DNA of 64,000 nt, from contig NZ_JAOQJT010000002.1 in the NCBI RefSeq assembly GCF_025567285.1, forward strand, positions 434,001 to 498,000, read 5' to 3'. Below the pieces are notes generated by a model. The model was not told the DNA's origin, made no database searches, and worked only from the letters and a program-made list of their open reading frames with translations. Both the position numbers and the translations under genes were made by a program. Source of the stretch: Coprococcus aceti (GTDB lineage: Bacteria; Bacillota; Clostridia; Lachnospirales; Lachnospiraceae). The first letter of the stretch is position 1; each line of letters opens with the position of its first letter. Positions 1 to 8,833 of this stretch are shown in pieces.

Positions 1-180
1 CAGGAAGATAATCTGTCCCTTATCGCTGGTATACACGGTCTGTATCCTGTTTCTCGTGGTCTGCGCCTTGTTGCTTGTTATCGCTATCTTCTGTCCTATC
101 AGTCTGTTCATAAGTGTCGACTTTCCAACGTTTGGTCTGCCTATGATGGACACGAAGCCTGATTTGTATTCTTTATTCAT
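1..180 (-). CDS. era: GTPase Era, N-terminal 60 residues (runs off the window)
   Basis: Only the first 60 codons are in the window. They encode the start of Era, the GTPase that binds the 3' end of 16S rRNA and helps 30S ribosome assembly. The P-loop GRPNVGKST is at residues 14-22, and the switch-I stretch with NKAQTTRNRI follows at about 37-46, which is typical of Era. The ATG is at 180, directly preceded on the minus strand by AAGGAGATAT, a good ribosome site. The KH domain lies outside the window. Identification rests on recognising the N-terminal motif order; EngA/Der would look different around switch I. Confidence 0.9.
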   Translation of the reverse strand, partial: MNKEYKSGFVSIIGRPNVGKSTLMNRLIGQKIAITSNKAQTTRNRIQTVYTSDKGQIIFL

Positions 181-320
181 ATATCTCCTTCATCCTGCAT
201 GCGCAGGCTAACCTACGCATACGCATCTAGCTTTACTATGTCATGACCCTAATTCGCCGCTCGCAAGTCATGCAAGCACGCCCACTCACTTGCGCTCATT
301 ATATCGACTGTCGGCTATAC
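181..320. other. Intergenic spacer with inverted repeat CGCAAGT/ACTTGCG
   Basis: This 140-base spacer between the M16C peptidase and era contains no open frame. It holds a 7-bp inverted repeat (262-268 and 288-294) inside a GC-rich patch with several GCAAG/CTTGC copies. There is no T-run beside it, so it is not a clear terminator. Confidence 0.35.
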
Positions 321-3260
321 CTAGAAAATCGCAAGTACATCCTTGAAGTTGTCCTTATTCTCCTCTATCTTGCTCTCTCCGCCGATGGCGCAGATGATTC
401 CTGAATCCGTAACAGCCTTCACAAGTGGTGCAAGGGCTCTGATGGCATCTCTGTCGGTGGAGAGGATCTTATCACGCTCTCTCTGGATCTGTTCATCTGT
501 AACTCCCATAAAGTATCTCGCCATATGGCTTATACCCTCCGCAACAGGAGTCGTCGGTGCATCTATCTGAGCCATGGTTCCAATGATATACTTGGTCATA
601 TCTCTGTCTGAGCACTCAAAGTTCTCCACGAACTTATATGCATTCTTGAATATGTCATATGTCTCCATGAGGTTTGGATCTCTGTATGAGCTCATATAGC
701 AGGTTCCATTCCTGAGGAATGAGCACATGGCACCATATGCGCCGCCCTTCACACGGACATTTTCCCACAGATAACCATATGAGAATATGATTTTGAGAAC
801 GCTCAGTGAGCTGTCGTACTTGTATCCCGCATCCTCAAAATTACCCGCTATGGCAACATACTGAACCTGGCTGGCTGTCTTGAAGCCCTCATTCTTGAGA
901 TCCTTCTCAAAAGGCTTCACATCCTTATGTGCAGGTCTTGTAGAGAGTGCCATGCCAAAGTCCGCAAATGATTCCTCAAGCAGATCTGTCACGTCCTCAT
1001 TTCCTGTATATGAAACCGTAAGTGCCCCCTTTCTGAGTACCTCTGCAAGGGCATACTGAAGCTTCTCAATGAAGTCATCGTACTTCTCATCGAAGTGATC
1101 CACTATGTCACACAGGAATTCATAATAAGCGATTCCACAGGTCTCATCCGTGAATCTTGCTCCCTCATCTATATAGGACATGGCTCTGGTGTATGCGGTC
1201 ACATGTCCCGATGCAGCCATGCCATTCTTCATGCTGGACTTCTCCTCCGTCAGGAGCCCCTTCAGTCTCTTCCTGTCATCGATCTTAGATGAGAACATAA
1301 TCTCCTTCATCAGTTCAACGGCATATGGAAGCTTCTCATAGAGTGCCTTCATTGACACGTAAAAGAACTTCTTGATATCCGTGTCACTGGCATATCCAAC
1401 CATATCAAATTCTATTCCACCTATATTACTGTCTATCTCATTTGAAAGCTGTCCATAGGTATGCTTCTCTGTGTCAATATATTTAAACAGGCATGACAGC
1501 ACAGCAAGATACGGCACAAGGTCATTATCTATATCATTTATATTGAAATAGAACCTCAGATATCCTATACCGTTTGTAAATATATCGTGGCTTACAACCG
1601 GAAGTCCGCCGATCTCAGACTCAACATTCTTGAGCTTCTCAGCCTCTTTGTCAATGTCATCTATCGCCAGAAGCGGAACCTTGGCAAGATCCTCTGCGGA
1701 TGAAGGAGTCGCCTGATACTCCTTGAGCGCCTTTGTATCCTCCACGATCTTCTCAAGCTCCTCACGGCTGAGCGTAGCCTTGTATGCCGCAAGCTCATCA
1801 GCGATCTTCTTCTCATTCTCCTGGTCAAGACCCTTCTTAGGGTTCATGGTGAGATACAGGCCAAATGTATTATCAATGAAACATTCCTTTATAAGCTGCT
1901 CAAAGTATCCATTCTGAAGATCCTCTCTCAGCTCCTTATACACATCATTCATCTCAAAAAACATGAGTGCCTTGGTATCGTCATACAGCCAGCTGTTAAA
2001 TGCATCCAGTCCGTACATAAGTCCCTTAGGAAACCTTCCAAAATTGGCCTCCTTGTGCTTGAACTCAAACTTGTTGATTGCAGCCTCAACCGCATCCTTA
2101 TCTATACCATGGCTGAGTTCTTCAAATGTATCATCTATTATCTTTATGAATCTGTCCTTATCGTTCTTATCCGCGCCTCTTGCTATGATAGAGAATGTGG
2201 TCTGCTGACAGCCATTGTCAAATGAGCTGTAGACCTCCTCGCCTATACCCGCATCAGTCAGAGCTTTCTTCAGGACAGCTCCCGGCGCATCCATGAGCAC
2301 GTACTCAAGTATTTCAAGGGCTGTAACCTTCTTCTTTTCGGTGCTGAGCCCTGTTATCTTGCTGTATGTGAGTATGGAATTGTTCTCCTCTGGATCAGTA
2401 TCAGCTATGGAGTACTCCTTAGTGATATCCTTCATCTCGTCAAATGGCTTCTGAAGAGGGATTGCTGAATCTATCTCCTTGTAATCGTAATGTGACAGAT
2501 ACTCCTCATCTATAAATTCCAGCTCCTTCGCCATATCACAGTCACCATACAGATAAATATAACTGTTCGATGGATGATAATATGTCCTGTGGAAATCTCT
2601 GAATCTCTCAAGGGTGAGTGTAGGTATGGATACCGGATCACCGCCTGAATCATTGCCATATGGAGTGTCCGGCATGAGTGATGACTCTATCTCTCTGTAC
2701 ATAATCGACTCAGGACTTGAGTACACGCCCTTCATCTCATTATACACAACTCCGTTGTACTTCAGGTCTCCGTCCATAGAGTCAAGCTCGTAGTGCCAGC
2801 CCTCCTGCTTCATGATCTCATCATGTATATAGATATCCGGATAGAACACTGCATCCAGATACACACTCATGATGTTCTCAAAGTCCTTCTGATTGAAGCT
2901 CGCTATAGGATATACCGTCTTGTCTGAATAAGTCATGGCGTTTAGGAAGGTGTTCAGAGAACCTTTTGCCAGCTCAACAAATGGATCCTTTACCGGATAT
3001 TTCTTTGAACCACAAAGCACTGAGTGCTCAATTATATGAGGTATTCCTGAATCATCATATGGAGGTGTCCTGAAGCCTATATTGAATACCTTATTCACAT
3101 CGTCATTCTCAATGATGAGGACCCTTGCCTTTGTCTTTATATGCTCCAGCACATATCCCTTGCCATGTACCTCCGGTAGATCCTTCTCCTCAACTATTCT
3201 GTAAGCCTTTAAATCTTTGATATTTCCCAATTCATATTCTCCTTCTATATAAATTTTCAA
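321..3260 (-). CDS. M16C family zinc metallopeptidase (presequence-protease-like)
   Basis: A 979-residue two-half peptidase of the M16C branch (PreP/Cym1/insulinase superfamily), expected to degrade short unstructured peptides in a closed chamber. The inverted zinc motif HIIEH is at residues 75-79 and the third ligand Glu is in YNEMKG at about 175. The length fits the four-domain M16C architecture in a single chain. The first codon is TTG, six bases after the cdd stop; a TGA lies two codons upstream in frame, so no earlier start is possible, and no strong ribosome site is seen. The tight spacing to cdd suggests cotranscription and perhaps translational coupling. No signal peptide is visible, so a cytoplasmic role is inferred. 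Confidence 0.9.
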   Translation of the reverse strand: MKIYIEGEYELGNIKDLKAYRIVEEKDLPEVHGKGYVLEHIKTKARVLIIENDDVNKVFNIGFRTPPYDDSGIPHIIEHSVLCGSKKYPVKDPFVELAKGSLNTFLNAMTYSDKTVYPIASFNQKDFENIMSVYLDAVFYPDIYIHDEIMKQEGWHYELDSMDGDLKYNGVVYNEMKGVYSSPESIMYREIESSLMPDTPYGNDSGGDPVSIPTLTLERFRDFHRTYYHPSNSYIYLYGDCDMAKELEFIDEEYLSHYDYKEIDSAIPLQKPFDEMKDITKEYSIADTDPEENNSILTYSKITGLSTEKKKVTALEILEYVLMDAPGAVLKKALTDAGIGEEVYSSFDNGCQQTTFSIIARGADKNDKDRFIKIIDDTFEELSHGIDKDAVEAAINKFEFKHKEANFGRFPKGLMYGLDAFNSWLYDDTKALMFFEMNDVYKELREDLQNGYFEQLIKECFIDNTFGLYLTMNPKKGLDQENEKKIADELAAYKATLSREELEKIVEDTKALKEYQATPSSAEDLAKVPLLAIDDIDKEAEKLKNVESEIGGLPVVSHDIFTNGIGYLRFYFNINDIDNDLVPYLAVLSCLFKYIDTEKHTYGQLSNEIDSNIGGIEFDMVGYASDTDIKKFFYVSMKALYEKLPYAVELMKEIMFSSKIDDRKRLKGLLTEEKSSMKNGMAASGHVTAYTRAMSYIDEGARFTDETCGIAYYEFLCDIVDHFDEKYDDFIEKLQYALAEVLRKGALTVSYTGNEDVTDLLEESFADFGMALSTRPAHKDVKPFEKDLKNEGFKTASQVQYVAIAGNFEDAGYKYDSSLSVLKIIFSYGYLWENVRVKGGAYGAMCSFLRNGTCYMSSYRDPNLMETYDIFKNAYKFVENFECSDRDMTKYIIGTMAQIDAPTTPVAEGISHMARYFMGVTDEQIQRERDKILSTDRDAIRALAPLVKAVTDSGIICAIGGESKIEENKDNFKDVLAIF

Positions 3261-3266
3261 CGCTCA

Positions 3267-3770
3267 CTATTCCATCTGTCCGGCACCAAACGAAGCCGGA
3301 AGAAACTCTGACAATCTTCTCATGTCGTAATCATCCTCTGAATGTGCTGCGATAACATACATATCCGCAGAAAATTCCGAGAGCACCTGTCTGCATATCC
3401 CACATGGATATGTTATTCCATTTATCCCTGTACTATTCAGGCCACCGACAATAGCAATCGCTTTGAAATCTTTATAGCCACTACTCACTGCATTACACAC
3501 CGCTGCACGTTCTGCGCATATAGTTGCACCATACGAGGAATTTTCTATATTACAGCCCGTGAACACTCTGTATTCATTCGCATTTCTATCGCGGCTGTCT
3601 GTCTCTCTGCCAACGACTTCTTCTGCATCCGAAGAATTCTCCCGGCCAGCCAGGAGTGCTGCCCCAACCTTAAACTGTGAGTACCTGGCATATGCCATTT
3701 CTCTCGCCTCTACCGCTTTCACAATAAGACGCCTGATGTCTGTATCTTCAATAATATAATCACTCTCCAT
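3267..3770 (-). CDS. cdd: Cytidine deaminase with internal insertion
   Basis: Hydrolytic deamination of cytidine/deoxycytidine to uridine in pyrimidine salvage. The zinc-site motifs are CAE at residues 85-87 (Cys ligand plus proton-shuttle Glu) and PCGIC at 122-126, as in the tetrameric Cdd class. The substrate-binding pattern FKVGAAL is at about 33-39. At 167 residues it is longer than the usual ~130. The excess is a polar, charged segment at about residues 43-67, between the first core strand and the TGCNIEN segment. Start ATG at 3770 has a strong AGGAGG upstream. It is the first gene of a pair with the M16C peptidase. Confidence 0.93.
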   Translation of the reverse strand: MESDYIIEDTDIRRLIVKAVEAREMAYARYSQFKVGAALLAGRENSSDAEEVVGRETDSRDRNANEYRVFTGCNIENSSYGATICAERAAVCNAVSSGYKDFKAIAIVGGLNSTGINGITYPCGICRQVLSEFSADMYVIAAHSEDDYDMRRLSEFLPASFGAGQME

Positions 3771-3895
3771 AATACAGGACCTCCTTTCTGATACCTTCTA
3801 CGCACTTCCATAATAATAACACTAATCCACCTTTAGATTCAATCACCCACACAGTATTAAACGTTCAAATATTATCAGCTTGGTGCACATAACAA

Positions 3896-3921
3896 GAGGC
3901 CGCCCGAAATCCGGCGGCCTC
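3896..3921 (-). terminator. Hairpin terminator after the DUF4190 gene
   Basis: A 9-bp GC-rich stem, GAGGCCGCC with GGCGGCCTC, closes an 8-base loop. On the minus strand it is followed by the modest T-rich TTGTTATG. It lies between the DUF4190 gene and cdd. Confidence 0.6.
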
Positions 3922-3955
3922 TCGATCACTTCTCTTTATTCAATTTATTACATTT

Positions 3956-4690
3956 TTAATAGCTTCCTGACTGTATCTGTCTGAGTATTTCGTCCACCAT
4001 ATCCTGATATGTGTCCGATGTAAGAACCAGGATAATACAGAACACCAGGAACACAAGTGCTATTGCGCTCATTATAATACCTGCGATAGCCATTCCCTTG
4101 CCAGGCTTCTTATCCTTAAGACTTATGATACCTGTTATCAGTCCCGCAATGGCTGTGGCAATTCCCACATATGTGATACAACATCCAAATGTAAGAGAAA
4201 AGATACCAAGCACCATAGATGCTATGGATACGCCTTTGCTCTCCTGTGGCTGCATATTATTCTGTGGATATGCCGGACCTCCGCCCATATTCATGTCCTG
4301 ATTAGCATAATTCTGTCCGTATGGATCTCCCGGCTGTCCGTAGCCCTGACCATACTGACCATATCCCTGTCCGTACTGTCCACCTGGCTGGCCATAATTC
4401 TGTCCATACTGGCCGCCTGGCTGACCATAATTCTGATCATACTGTCCACCTTGCTGACCATAATTCTGTCCATACTGGCCGTCTGACTGACCATAGTTCT
4501 GGTCGTTCTGTCCATACTGGCCGTCTGACTGACCATAGTTCTGGTCGTTCTGTCCATACTGAGGCGCACCGGCATATGGATTCTGCTGTCCCGCCTGTCT
4601 GTTGTCTTCTGTTGGCTGATAGCCGCCAAAGCTGTTGTTATCTTCTCCCATCTCTTCCTGCCTTTCATTTATAACTTTTTTGTAACCCAT
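3956..4690 (-). CDS. DUF4190 membrane protein with Gln/Gly/Tyr-rich N-terminal repeats
   Basis: From the ATG at 4690 the protein has 244 residues. The first half is a low-complexity tract built of repeated GQYGQNYGQ-like units. The second half has a DUF4190-type pair of membrane helices (about residues 155-190 and 200-225) linked by a loop ending KDKKPGKG, with a short polar tail. I chose 4690 because AAGGGAAAG sits five bases upstream; the frame is open to 4750, and another ATG at 4651 would remove 13 residues. DUF4190 proteins are small membrane proteins of unknown function; the N-terminal tract is probably disordered and cytoplasmic. It is a monocistronic unit, flanked by terminators. Confidence 0.75.
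   Translation of the reverse strand: MGYKKVINERQEEMGEDNNSFGGYQPTEDNRQAGQQNPYAGAPQYGQNDQNYGQSDGQYGQNDQNYGQSDGQYGQNYGQQGGQYDQNYGQPGGQYGQNYGQPGGQYGQGYGQYGQGYGQPGDPYGQNYANQDMNMGGGPAYPQNNMQPQESKGVSIASMVLGIFSLTFGCCITYVGIATAIAGLITGIISLKDKKPGKGMAIAGIIMSAIALVFLVFCIILVLTSDTYQDMVDEILRQIQSGSY
4469..4561. repeat. 42-bp tandem repeat inside the DUF4190 gene
   Basis: The units start at 4469, 4511 and (partial) 4553 with a 42-bp period. They are nearly identical and keep the reading frame (14 codons). Related shorter Gly/Gln/Tyr units extend down to about 4310. The region could change copy number in frame. Confidence 0.8.
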
Positions 4691-4761
4691 ACTTTCCCTT
4701 AGTCGAAAAATATCTGTTCTGATTATCTCACACATGCCGGTTAGTGTCAATTAACCTACAT

Positions 4762-4798
4762 AAAAAAAGAAACACATCACCCGATTACGAATGATGTG
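4762..4798 (-). terminator. Terminator of groES-groEL
   Basis: A 7-bp stem CACATCA/TGATGTG with a 12-base loop. On the minus strand it is followed by a long T-run; on the plus strand it is also followed by TTTTTT, so it can work both ways. Confidence 0.7.
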
Positions 4799-4855
4799 AT
4801 CCTTTTTTATCTTAGTCTTTGTATTTTACTGCGAAATCGTGTCTGACTCTATTCC

Positions 4856-6487
4856 TTAGAAGCCCATTCCGCCGCCCATTCCTGCTCCGCCTGCTGGCAT
4901 TGCTGGAGCGTCTTCCTTGATATCAGCTACAACTGACTCTGTTGTGAGCATTGTCGAAGCAACTGATGTAGCGTTCTGAAGTGCACTTCTTGTAACCTTA
5001 ACAGGATCAATGATTCCTGCCTCGATCATGTTGACATATGTCTCATTGTATGCATCAAAGCCCACACCAACCTCAGACTCTTTGATCTTGTTGATGATGA
5101 CTGATCCCTCAAGTCCTGCATTGGCTGCGATGTGGAACAGTGGAGCCTCCATAGCCTTGAGAACTACCTTAGCGCCTGTCTTCTCATCGCCCTCAAGATC
5201 CTTTACAAGCTCTGCAACCTTCTTTGCAGCGTGGATGTATGCTGAACCACCACCTGAGATGATTCCCTCTTCAACTGCAGCTCTTGTGGCATTAAGGGCA
5301 TCCTCCATACGGAGCTTAGCTTCCTTCATCTCTGTCTCTGTAGCTGCGCCGACTCTGATAACTGCAACTCCACCGGCAAGCTTTGCGAGTCTCTCCTGAA
5401 GCTTCTCTTTATCAAACTCTGATGTTGTCTCCTCAAGCTGAGCCTTGATGACATTTACACGACCTGCGATGTCTTCCTTAGCGCCCATACCATCAACGAT
5501 AACTGTGTTCTCCTTTGTGATCTTAGCACTCTTTGCACGTCCAAGGTCATCAAGAGTAGCATCCTTGAGCTCATATCCAAGCTCCTCTGAGATTACCTTA
5601 CCGCCTGTAAGAATAGCGATATCCTGAAGCATCTCTTTTCTTCTGTCGCCATAACCAGGAGCCTTTACAGCTACTACCTGGAATGTACCACGCAGCTTGT
5701 TGACGATAAGTGTTGTGAGAGCCTCGCCCTCGATATCCTCAGCGATGATCAGTAGCTTTGATCCGCTCTGAACGATCTGCTCAAGAAGTGGAAGGATCTC
5801 CTGGATATTTGAGATCTTCTTATCTGTAATAAGTATATATGGGTTATCAAGCTCTGCAACCATCTTCTCCATATCTGTTGCCATGTAAGCTGAAATATAA
5901 CCTCTGTCGAACTGCATACCTTCTACAAGGTCGAGCTCTGTCTTCATTGACTTTGACTCTTCGATTGTGATGACTCCATCCTTTGACACTTTCTCCATAG
6001 CGTCGGCAACCATCTGTCCAACCTCATCGTCACCAGCTGAGATAGATGCAACTCTTGCGATCTGATCCTTTCCGCTGATAGTCTCACTCATATCAAGAAT
6101 AGCCTCAACTGCCTTGTCGCAAGCCTTCTTCATTCCCTTTCTGAGAACGATAGGATTAGCACCTGCTGCCAGATTCTTCATTCCTTCATTGATCATAGCC
6201 TGTGCAAGAACTGTAGCTGTTGTAGTACCATCACCTGCAACATCGTTTGTCTTTGTTGCAACTTCCTTGACGATCTGAGCACCCATGTTCTCAAATGCAT
6301 CCTCAAGCTCGATGTCCTTTGCTATTGTAACACCATCATTTGTGATGAGTGGTGAACCGTATGACTTTGCAAGTACAACGTTTCTTCCTTTAGGTCCAAG
6401 TGTAACTCTTACTGTATCTGCTAACTGATTAACTCCTGCCTCAAGTGCCTTTCTAGCCTCAGCACCGTACTTAATTTCCTTTGCCAT
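4856..6487 (-). CDS. groL: Chaperonin GroEL (60 kDa)
   Basis: 543 residues, the standard group I chaperonin that folds proteins in an ATP-driven double ring capped by GroES. NDG (50-52) and GDGTTT (85-90) of the nucleotide site are intact. The C terminus has the expected GGM-rich tail. ATG at 6487 is preceded by GGAGGTAGATAGAA. It lies 91 bases downstream of groES with no terminator between, so both are read from the CIRCE-controlled promoter at 6954-6981. A hairpin with a T-run follows. Confidence 0.98.
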   Translation of the reverse strand: MAKEIKYGAEARKALEAGVNQLADTVRVTLGPKGRNVVLAKSYGSPLITNDGVTIAKDIELEDAFENMGAQIVKEVATKTNDVAGDGTTTATVLAQAMINEGMKNLAAGANPIVLRKGMKKACDKAVEAILDMSETISGKDQIARVASISAGDDEVGQMVADAMEKVSKDGVITIEESKSMKTELDLVEGMQFDRGYISAYMATDMEKMVAELDNPYILITDKKISNIQEILPLLEQIVQSGSKLLIIAEDIEGEALTTLIVNKLRGTFQVVAVKAPGYGDRRKEMLQDIAILTGGKVISEELGYELKDATLDDLGRAKSAKITKENTVIVDGMGAKEDIAGRVNVIKAQLEETTSEFDKEKLQERLAKLAGGVAVIRVGAATETEMKEAKLRMEDALNATRAAVEEGIISGGGSAYIHAAKKVAELVKDLEGDEKTGAKVVLKAMEAPLFHIAANAGLEGSVIINKIKESEVGVGFDAYNETYVNMIEAGIIDPVKVTRSALQNATSVASTMLTTESVVADIKEDAPAMPAGGAGMGGGMGF

Positions 6488-6578
6488 TTCTATCTACCTC
6501 CATGTTATATTACATATATATTATCCATATATCATCCGCATATGTCTCCCGCAGCTCACGCTGTCTGGATATACGCTT

Positions 6579-6866
6579 TTACTTCTCAACGATTGCAAGG
6601 ATGCTGTCCTGCTTGATAACTATGTACTCTTCGTCGTCAAGCTTAACCTCTGAACCAGCGAACTTCTGATATATAACTGTATCTCCAACCTTAACGTCCA
6701 TAGGAACCAGCTTGCCATCAACAACTGCTCCAGGGCCAACCTCTATAACCTCTGCATACTGTGGCTTCTCCTTTGCCTGGCCTGGTAATACGATTCCTGA
6801 CTTTGTTGTCTCCTCTGCTACTGACTGCTTTAATACTACTCTGTCTCCAAGTGGTCTTAACTTCAT
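6579..6866 (-). CDS. groES: Co-chaperonin GroES (10 kDa)
   Basis: 95 residues, the lid of the GroEL chamber. It begins MKLRPLGDRVV and has the mobile-loop region around EETTKSGIVLPG and the GEVI-like core VGDTVIY. The frame is open 20 codons further upstream, but the ATG at 6866 has a perfect AGGAGG eight bases upstream and fits the family length, so the upstream frame is leader. First gene of the groES-groEL operon. Confidence 0.97.
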   Translation of the reverse strand: MKLRPLGDRVVLKQSVAEETTKSGIVLPGQAKEKPQYAEVIEVGPGAVVDGKLVPMDVKVGDTVIYQKFAGSEVKLDDEEYIVIKQDSILAIVEK

Positions 6867-6915
6867 GATATATACCTCCTGATTTATTTTTTCTTTTATT
6901 TTCTCATCTTCGTTC

Positions 6916-6942
6916 TTAGCACTCAATTTATGTGAGTGCTAA
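6916..6942 (-). promoter_or_regulatory. CIRCE operator (HrcA binding site)
   Basis: TTAGCACTC, nine spacer bases, then GAGTGCTAA: an exact match to the CIRCE inverted repeat. It lies in the groES leader just downstream of the promoter, the usual place for repression by HrcA. hrcA is not in the window. Confidence 0.97.
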
Positions 6943-6953
6943 CACTGTTTTAT

Positions 6954-6981
6954 ATTCTATCCATTTCTATAAAAAAATCAA
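6954..6981 (-). promoter_or_regulatory. SigA-type promoter of groES-groEL
   Basis: On the minus strand TTGATT (6976-6981), a 16-base spacer and TAGAAT (6954-6959), directly upstream of the CIRCE element. Confidence 0.7.
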
Positions 6982-7036
6982 CCCTTATTTTCTAAAAAAT
7001 ATATAAAAATATGTCTGTCATCTACAGTAATACATA

Positions 7037-7912
7037 TCACTTAAAAAGAGTCGTTCTTGCATAGTCAAACAGATACTGCTGCGCATATCCCCCGAGATTT
7101 CCGAACTTTTTCACGGCAAATGCCTCTATCTCCAGCTTTTTTGTGTCCTTGCCATCAAAGTACATGCTCTCCATGATCCTCTTCATCCACACATCCACAG
7201 GGAAAGCCTCACGTCTTCCAAGTCCAAAGAGCAGGACACAGTTGGCAACCTTCTCTCCTACTCCCTTTATAGTCATGAGAAGTTCCCTTGCCTGTTCTAT
7301 GTCAAGTGCGTCAAGCTTCTCCTTTGTGACATTTCCCGAGTACACCGCCTCCGTCGCATTCATTATGTATGGAGCACGGAATCCGACCTTGCACTCCCTG
7401 AGCTCATCCTCTGTGACCTCATGAAGTCTGTCTACATCAGGGAACACATAAAATGCCTCGCCATTATATCCTATGACCTCATCACCAAATCTATGCGATA
7501 TATTTTTCACACACTGTTTTATCTGAGGGATATTCTTGTTCTGGGATATGATAAATGATATAAGCGTCTCAAAGAAGTCCTGATTGAGTATACGTATTCC
7601 ATCCTTCTCATTCACAGCCGTCTGAAGTGCGCTGTCCGCCTTTATGACACTCTCCTTGATGAGCCCGTAATCGTTGTCCATATCCAGATAAGGGCGCCAT
7701 ATTCCTTCATAGTCTTCCATGGATGAACCATATATCCTGAGCACGCCGCCTGACTGTTCCATCTTCACAGCCCTGCCAAATGCTATGACCTCATACACTT
7801 CATCATCAAGCTTGTCAAAATGAAAGCACTGACCACACTCAAGTATCTGAGAAAGTCTGAAATCCTTCACTCCGTCTACCGTAACTATATTGCCATCACA
7901 ACTTACATTCAT
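7037..7912 (-). CDS. 8-oxoguanine DNA glycosylase, Ogg1 type
   Basis: About 291 residues from the ATG at 7912. The N-terminal half resembles the Ogg1 N-terminal domain (LECGQCFHF). The C-terminal half has the helix-hairpin-helix LMTIKGVGEKVANCVLLFGLG, followed by FPVDVWMKR, which contains the catalytic Asp of the HhH-GPD family. The conserved lysine nucleophile would lie in the segment FISQNKNIPQIKQ or nearby, as in Ogg1; I did not fix its number. It removes oxidised guanine in base excision repair. The frame is open upstream to 8029; 7912 is chosen because GGAAG precedes it, but 7930 is possible. Divergent from the DUF6062 gene. Confidence 0.85.
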   Translation of the reverse strand: MNVSCDGNIVTVDGVKDFRLSQILECGQCFHFDKLDDEVYEVIAFGRAVKMEQSGGVLRIYGSSMEDYEGIWRPYLDMDNDYGLIKESVIKADSALQTAVNEKDGIRILNQDFFETLISFIISQNKNIPQIKQCVKNISHRFGDEVIGYNGEAFYVFPDVDRLHEVTEDELRECKVGFRAPYIMNATEAVYSGNVTKEKLDALDIEQARELLMTIKGVGEKVANCVLLFGLGRREAFPVDVWMKRIMESMYFDGKDTKKLEIEAFAVKKFGNLGGYAQQYLFDYARTTLFK

Positions 7913-8059
7913 CTTCCGTACACCTGCCATTTCATATTTGTATAATTGTGCTTTTTGTCTTATAAATTTCTCCAGGCTATTGTATAATACCTGTATATTA
8001 TTTTCAATGTCACATAAGCAGTGTGGCAAAAACTGACACTATCACAAACAGGAGGATCT

Positions 8060-8779
8060 ATGGCTGAACAGATATACACTATACCAGTAAACGATGCATT
8101 TGACAGCGGCTGCGAATGCCCTATGTGCCAGATGCAGAAGGATCTTGAACGAAATGCAATTGAATATACGATGGGGCCAAGCTACATGGAGGACGACAAC
8201 CGTGCCATGACTGACAAGCTTGGTTTTTGCAGTCATCATCTGAGAATGCTCTATCAGGAAAAGAATCGTCTGGGTCTGGCACTCATGATGAACACCCATA
8301 TGAATAAGACTATACAAGATATGAGGGCGCTGGCTGCCAAAGGTCCCGCCGCCAAAGCCGGTCTGTTCGGCAAGAACACACCAAATGCACCTGTTGTCGA
8401 TTATATAGAGAATATGGAGAAAAGCTGCTTCATTTGTGGACGTATGGATGACATGTTCGTACGCTATGTAGACACTATCTTCCATATGTGGAAAAGAGAT
8501 TCCGAGTTCAGGGACAAATTTGCTACGAGCAAAGGCTTCTGTACATACCACTACGGAATACTGTACAAGACAGGCCAGAACAAACTGAGCAAGGAACAGT
8601 ATGCGCAGTTCATCGAAATCCTCAACAAGGTATACTTTGACAATATGGAACGTGTCAATGGTGACCTGAGCTGGTTCATAGACAAGTTTGACTACAGATA
8701 CAAGAACGAGCCATGGAAGAATTCCAAGGACGCCCTCCCGAGAGGGATCATCAAGATTGGCCATACATTTGTAGAATAA
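8060..8779 (+). CDS. DUF6062 family protein
   Basis: 239 residues with pairs of Cys/His motifs that look metal-binding: CECPMC near residue 17, FCSHH near 55, CFICG near 122 and FCTYHY near 160. The two halves look like an internal duplication (CxxC followed by FC..H). Function is unknown; DUF6062 is a common Lachnospiraceae family. The ATG at 8060 follows AGGAGG; the frame is open 13 codons upstream but without a ribosome site. It is convergent with the next gene through a shared terminator. Confidence 0.8.
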   Translation: MAEQIYTIPVNDAFDSGCECPMCQMQKDLERNAIEYTMGPSYMEDDNRAMTDKLGFCSHHLRMLYQEKNRLGLALMMNTHMNKTIQDMRALAAKGPAAKAGLFGKNTPNAPVVDYIENMEKSCFICGRMDDMFVRYVDTIFHMWKRDSEFRDKFATSKGFCTYHYGILYKTGQNKLSKEQYAQFIEILNKVYFDNMERVNGDLSWFIDKFDYRYKNEPWKNSKDALPRGIIKIGHTFVE

Positions 8780-8800
8780 TAAACACATGACAATAAATAA

Positions 8801-8830
8801 AAGCCGCCTTACATATCTGTAAAGCGGCTT
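8801..8830. terminator. Bidirectional terminator between convergent genes
   Basis: AAGCCGC/GCGGCTT with an inner TTACA/TGTAA stem. It is flanked by T-rich sequence on both strands, and so serves the DUF6062 gene (plus) and the papain-like gene (minus). Confidence 0.8.
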
Positions 8831-8833
8831 ATT

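Noticed and set aside
4310..4570. CRISPR-like regular repeats
   Set aside because: Units are coding and in frame, with no unique spacers and no cas genes.
4291..4674. Two open frames in other phases of the DUF4190 repeat
   Set aside because: They arise from the 42-bp repetitive coding sequence; the products are low-complexity and lack starts with ribosome sites.
8042..8788. A 248-codon open frame antisense to the DUF6062 gene
   Set aside because: It is the shadow of a well-formed gene with AGGAGG and Cys/His motifs; the antisense product has no recognisable domain or ribosome site.
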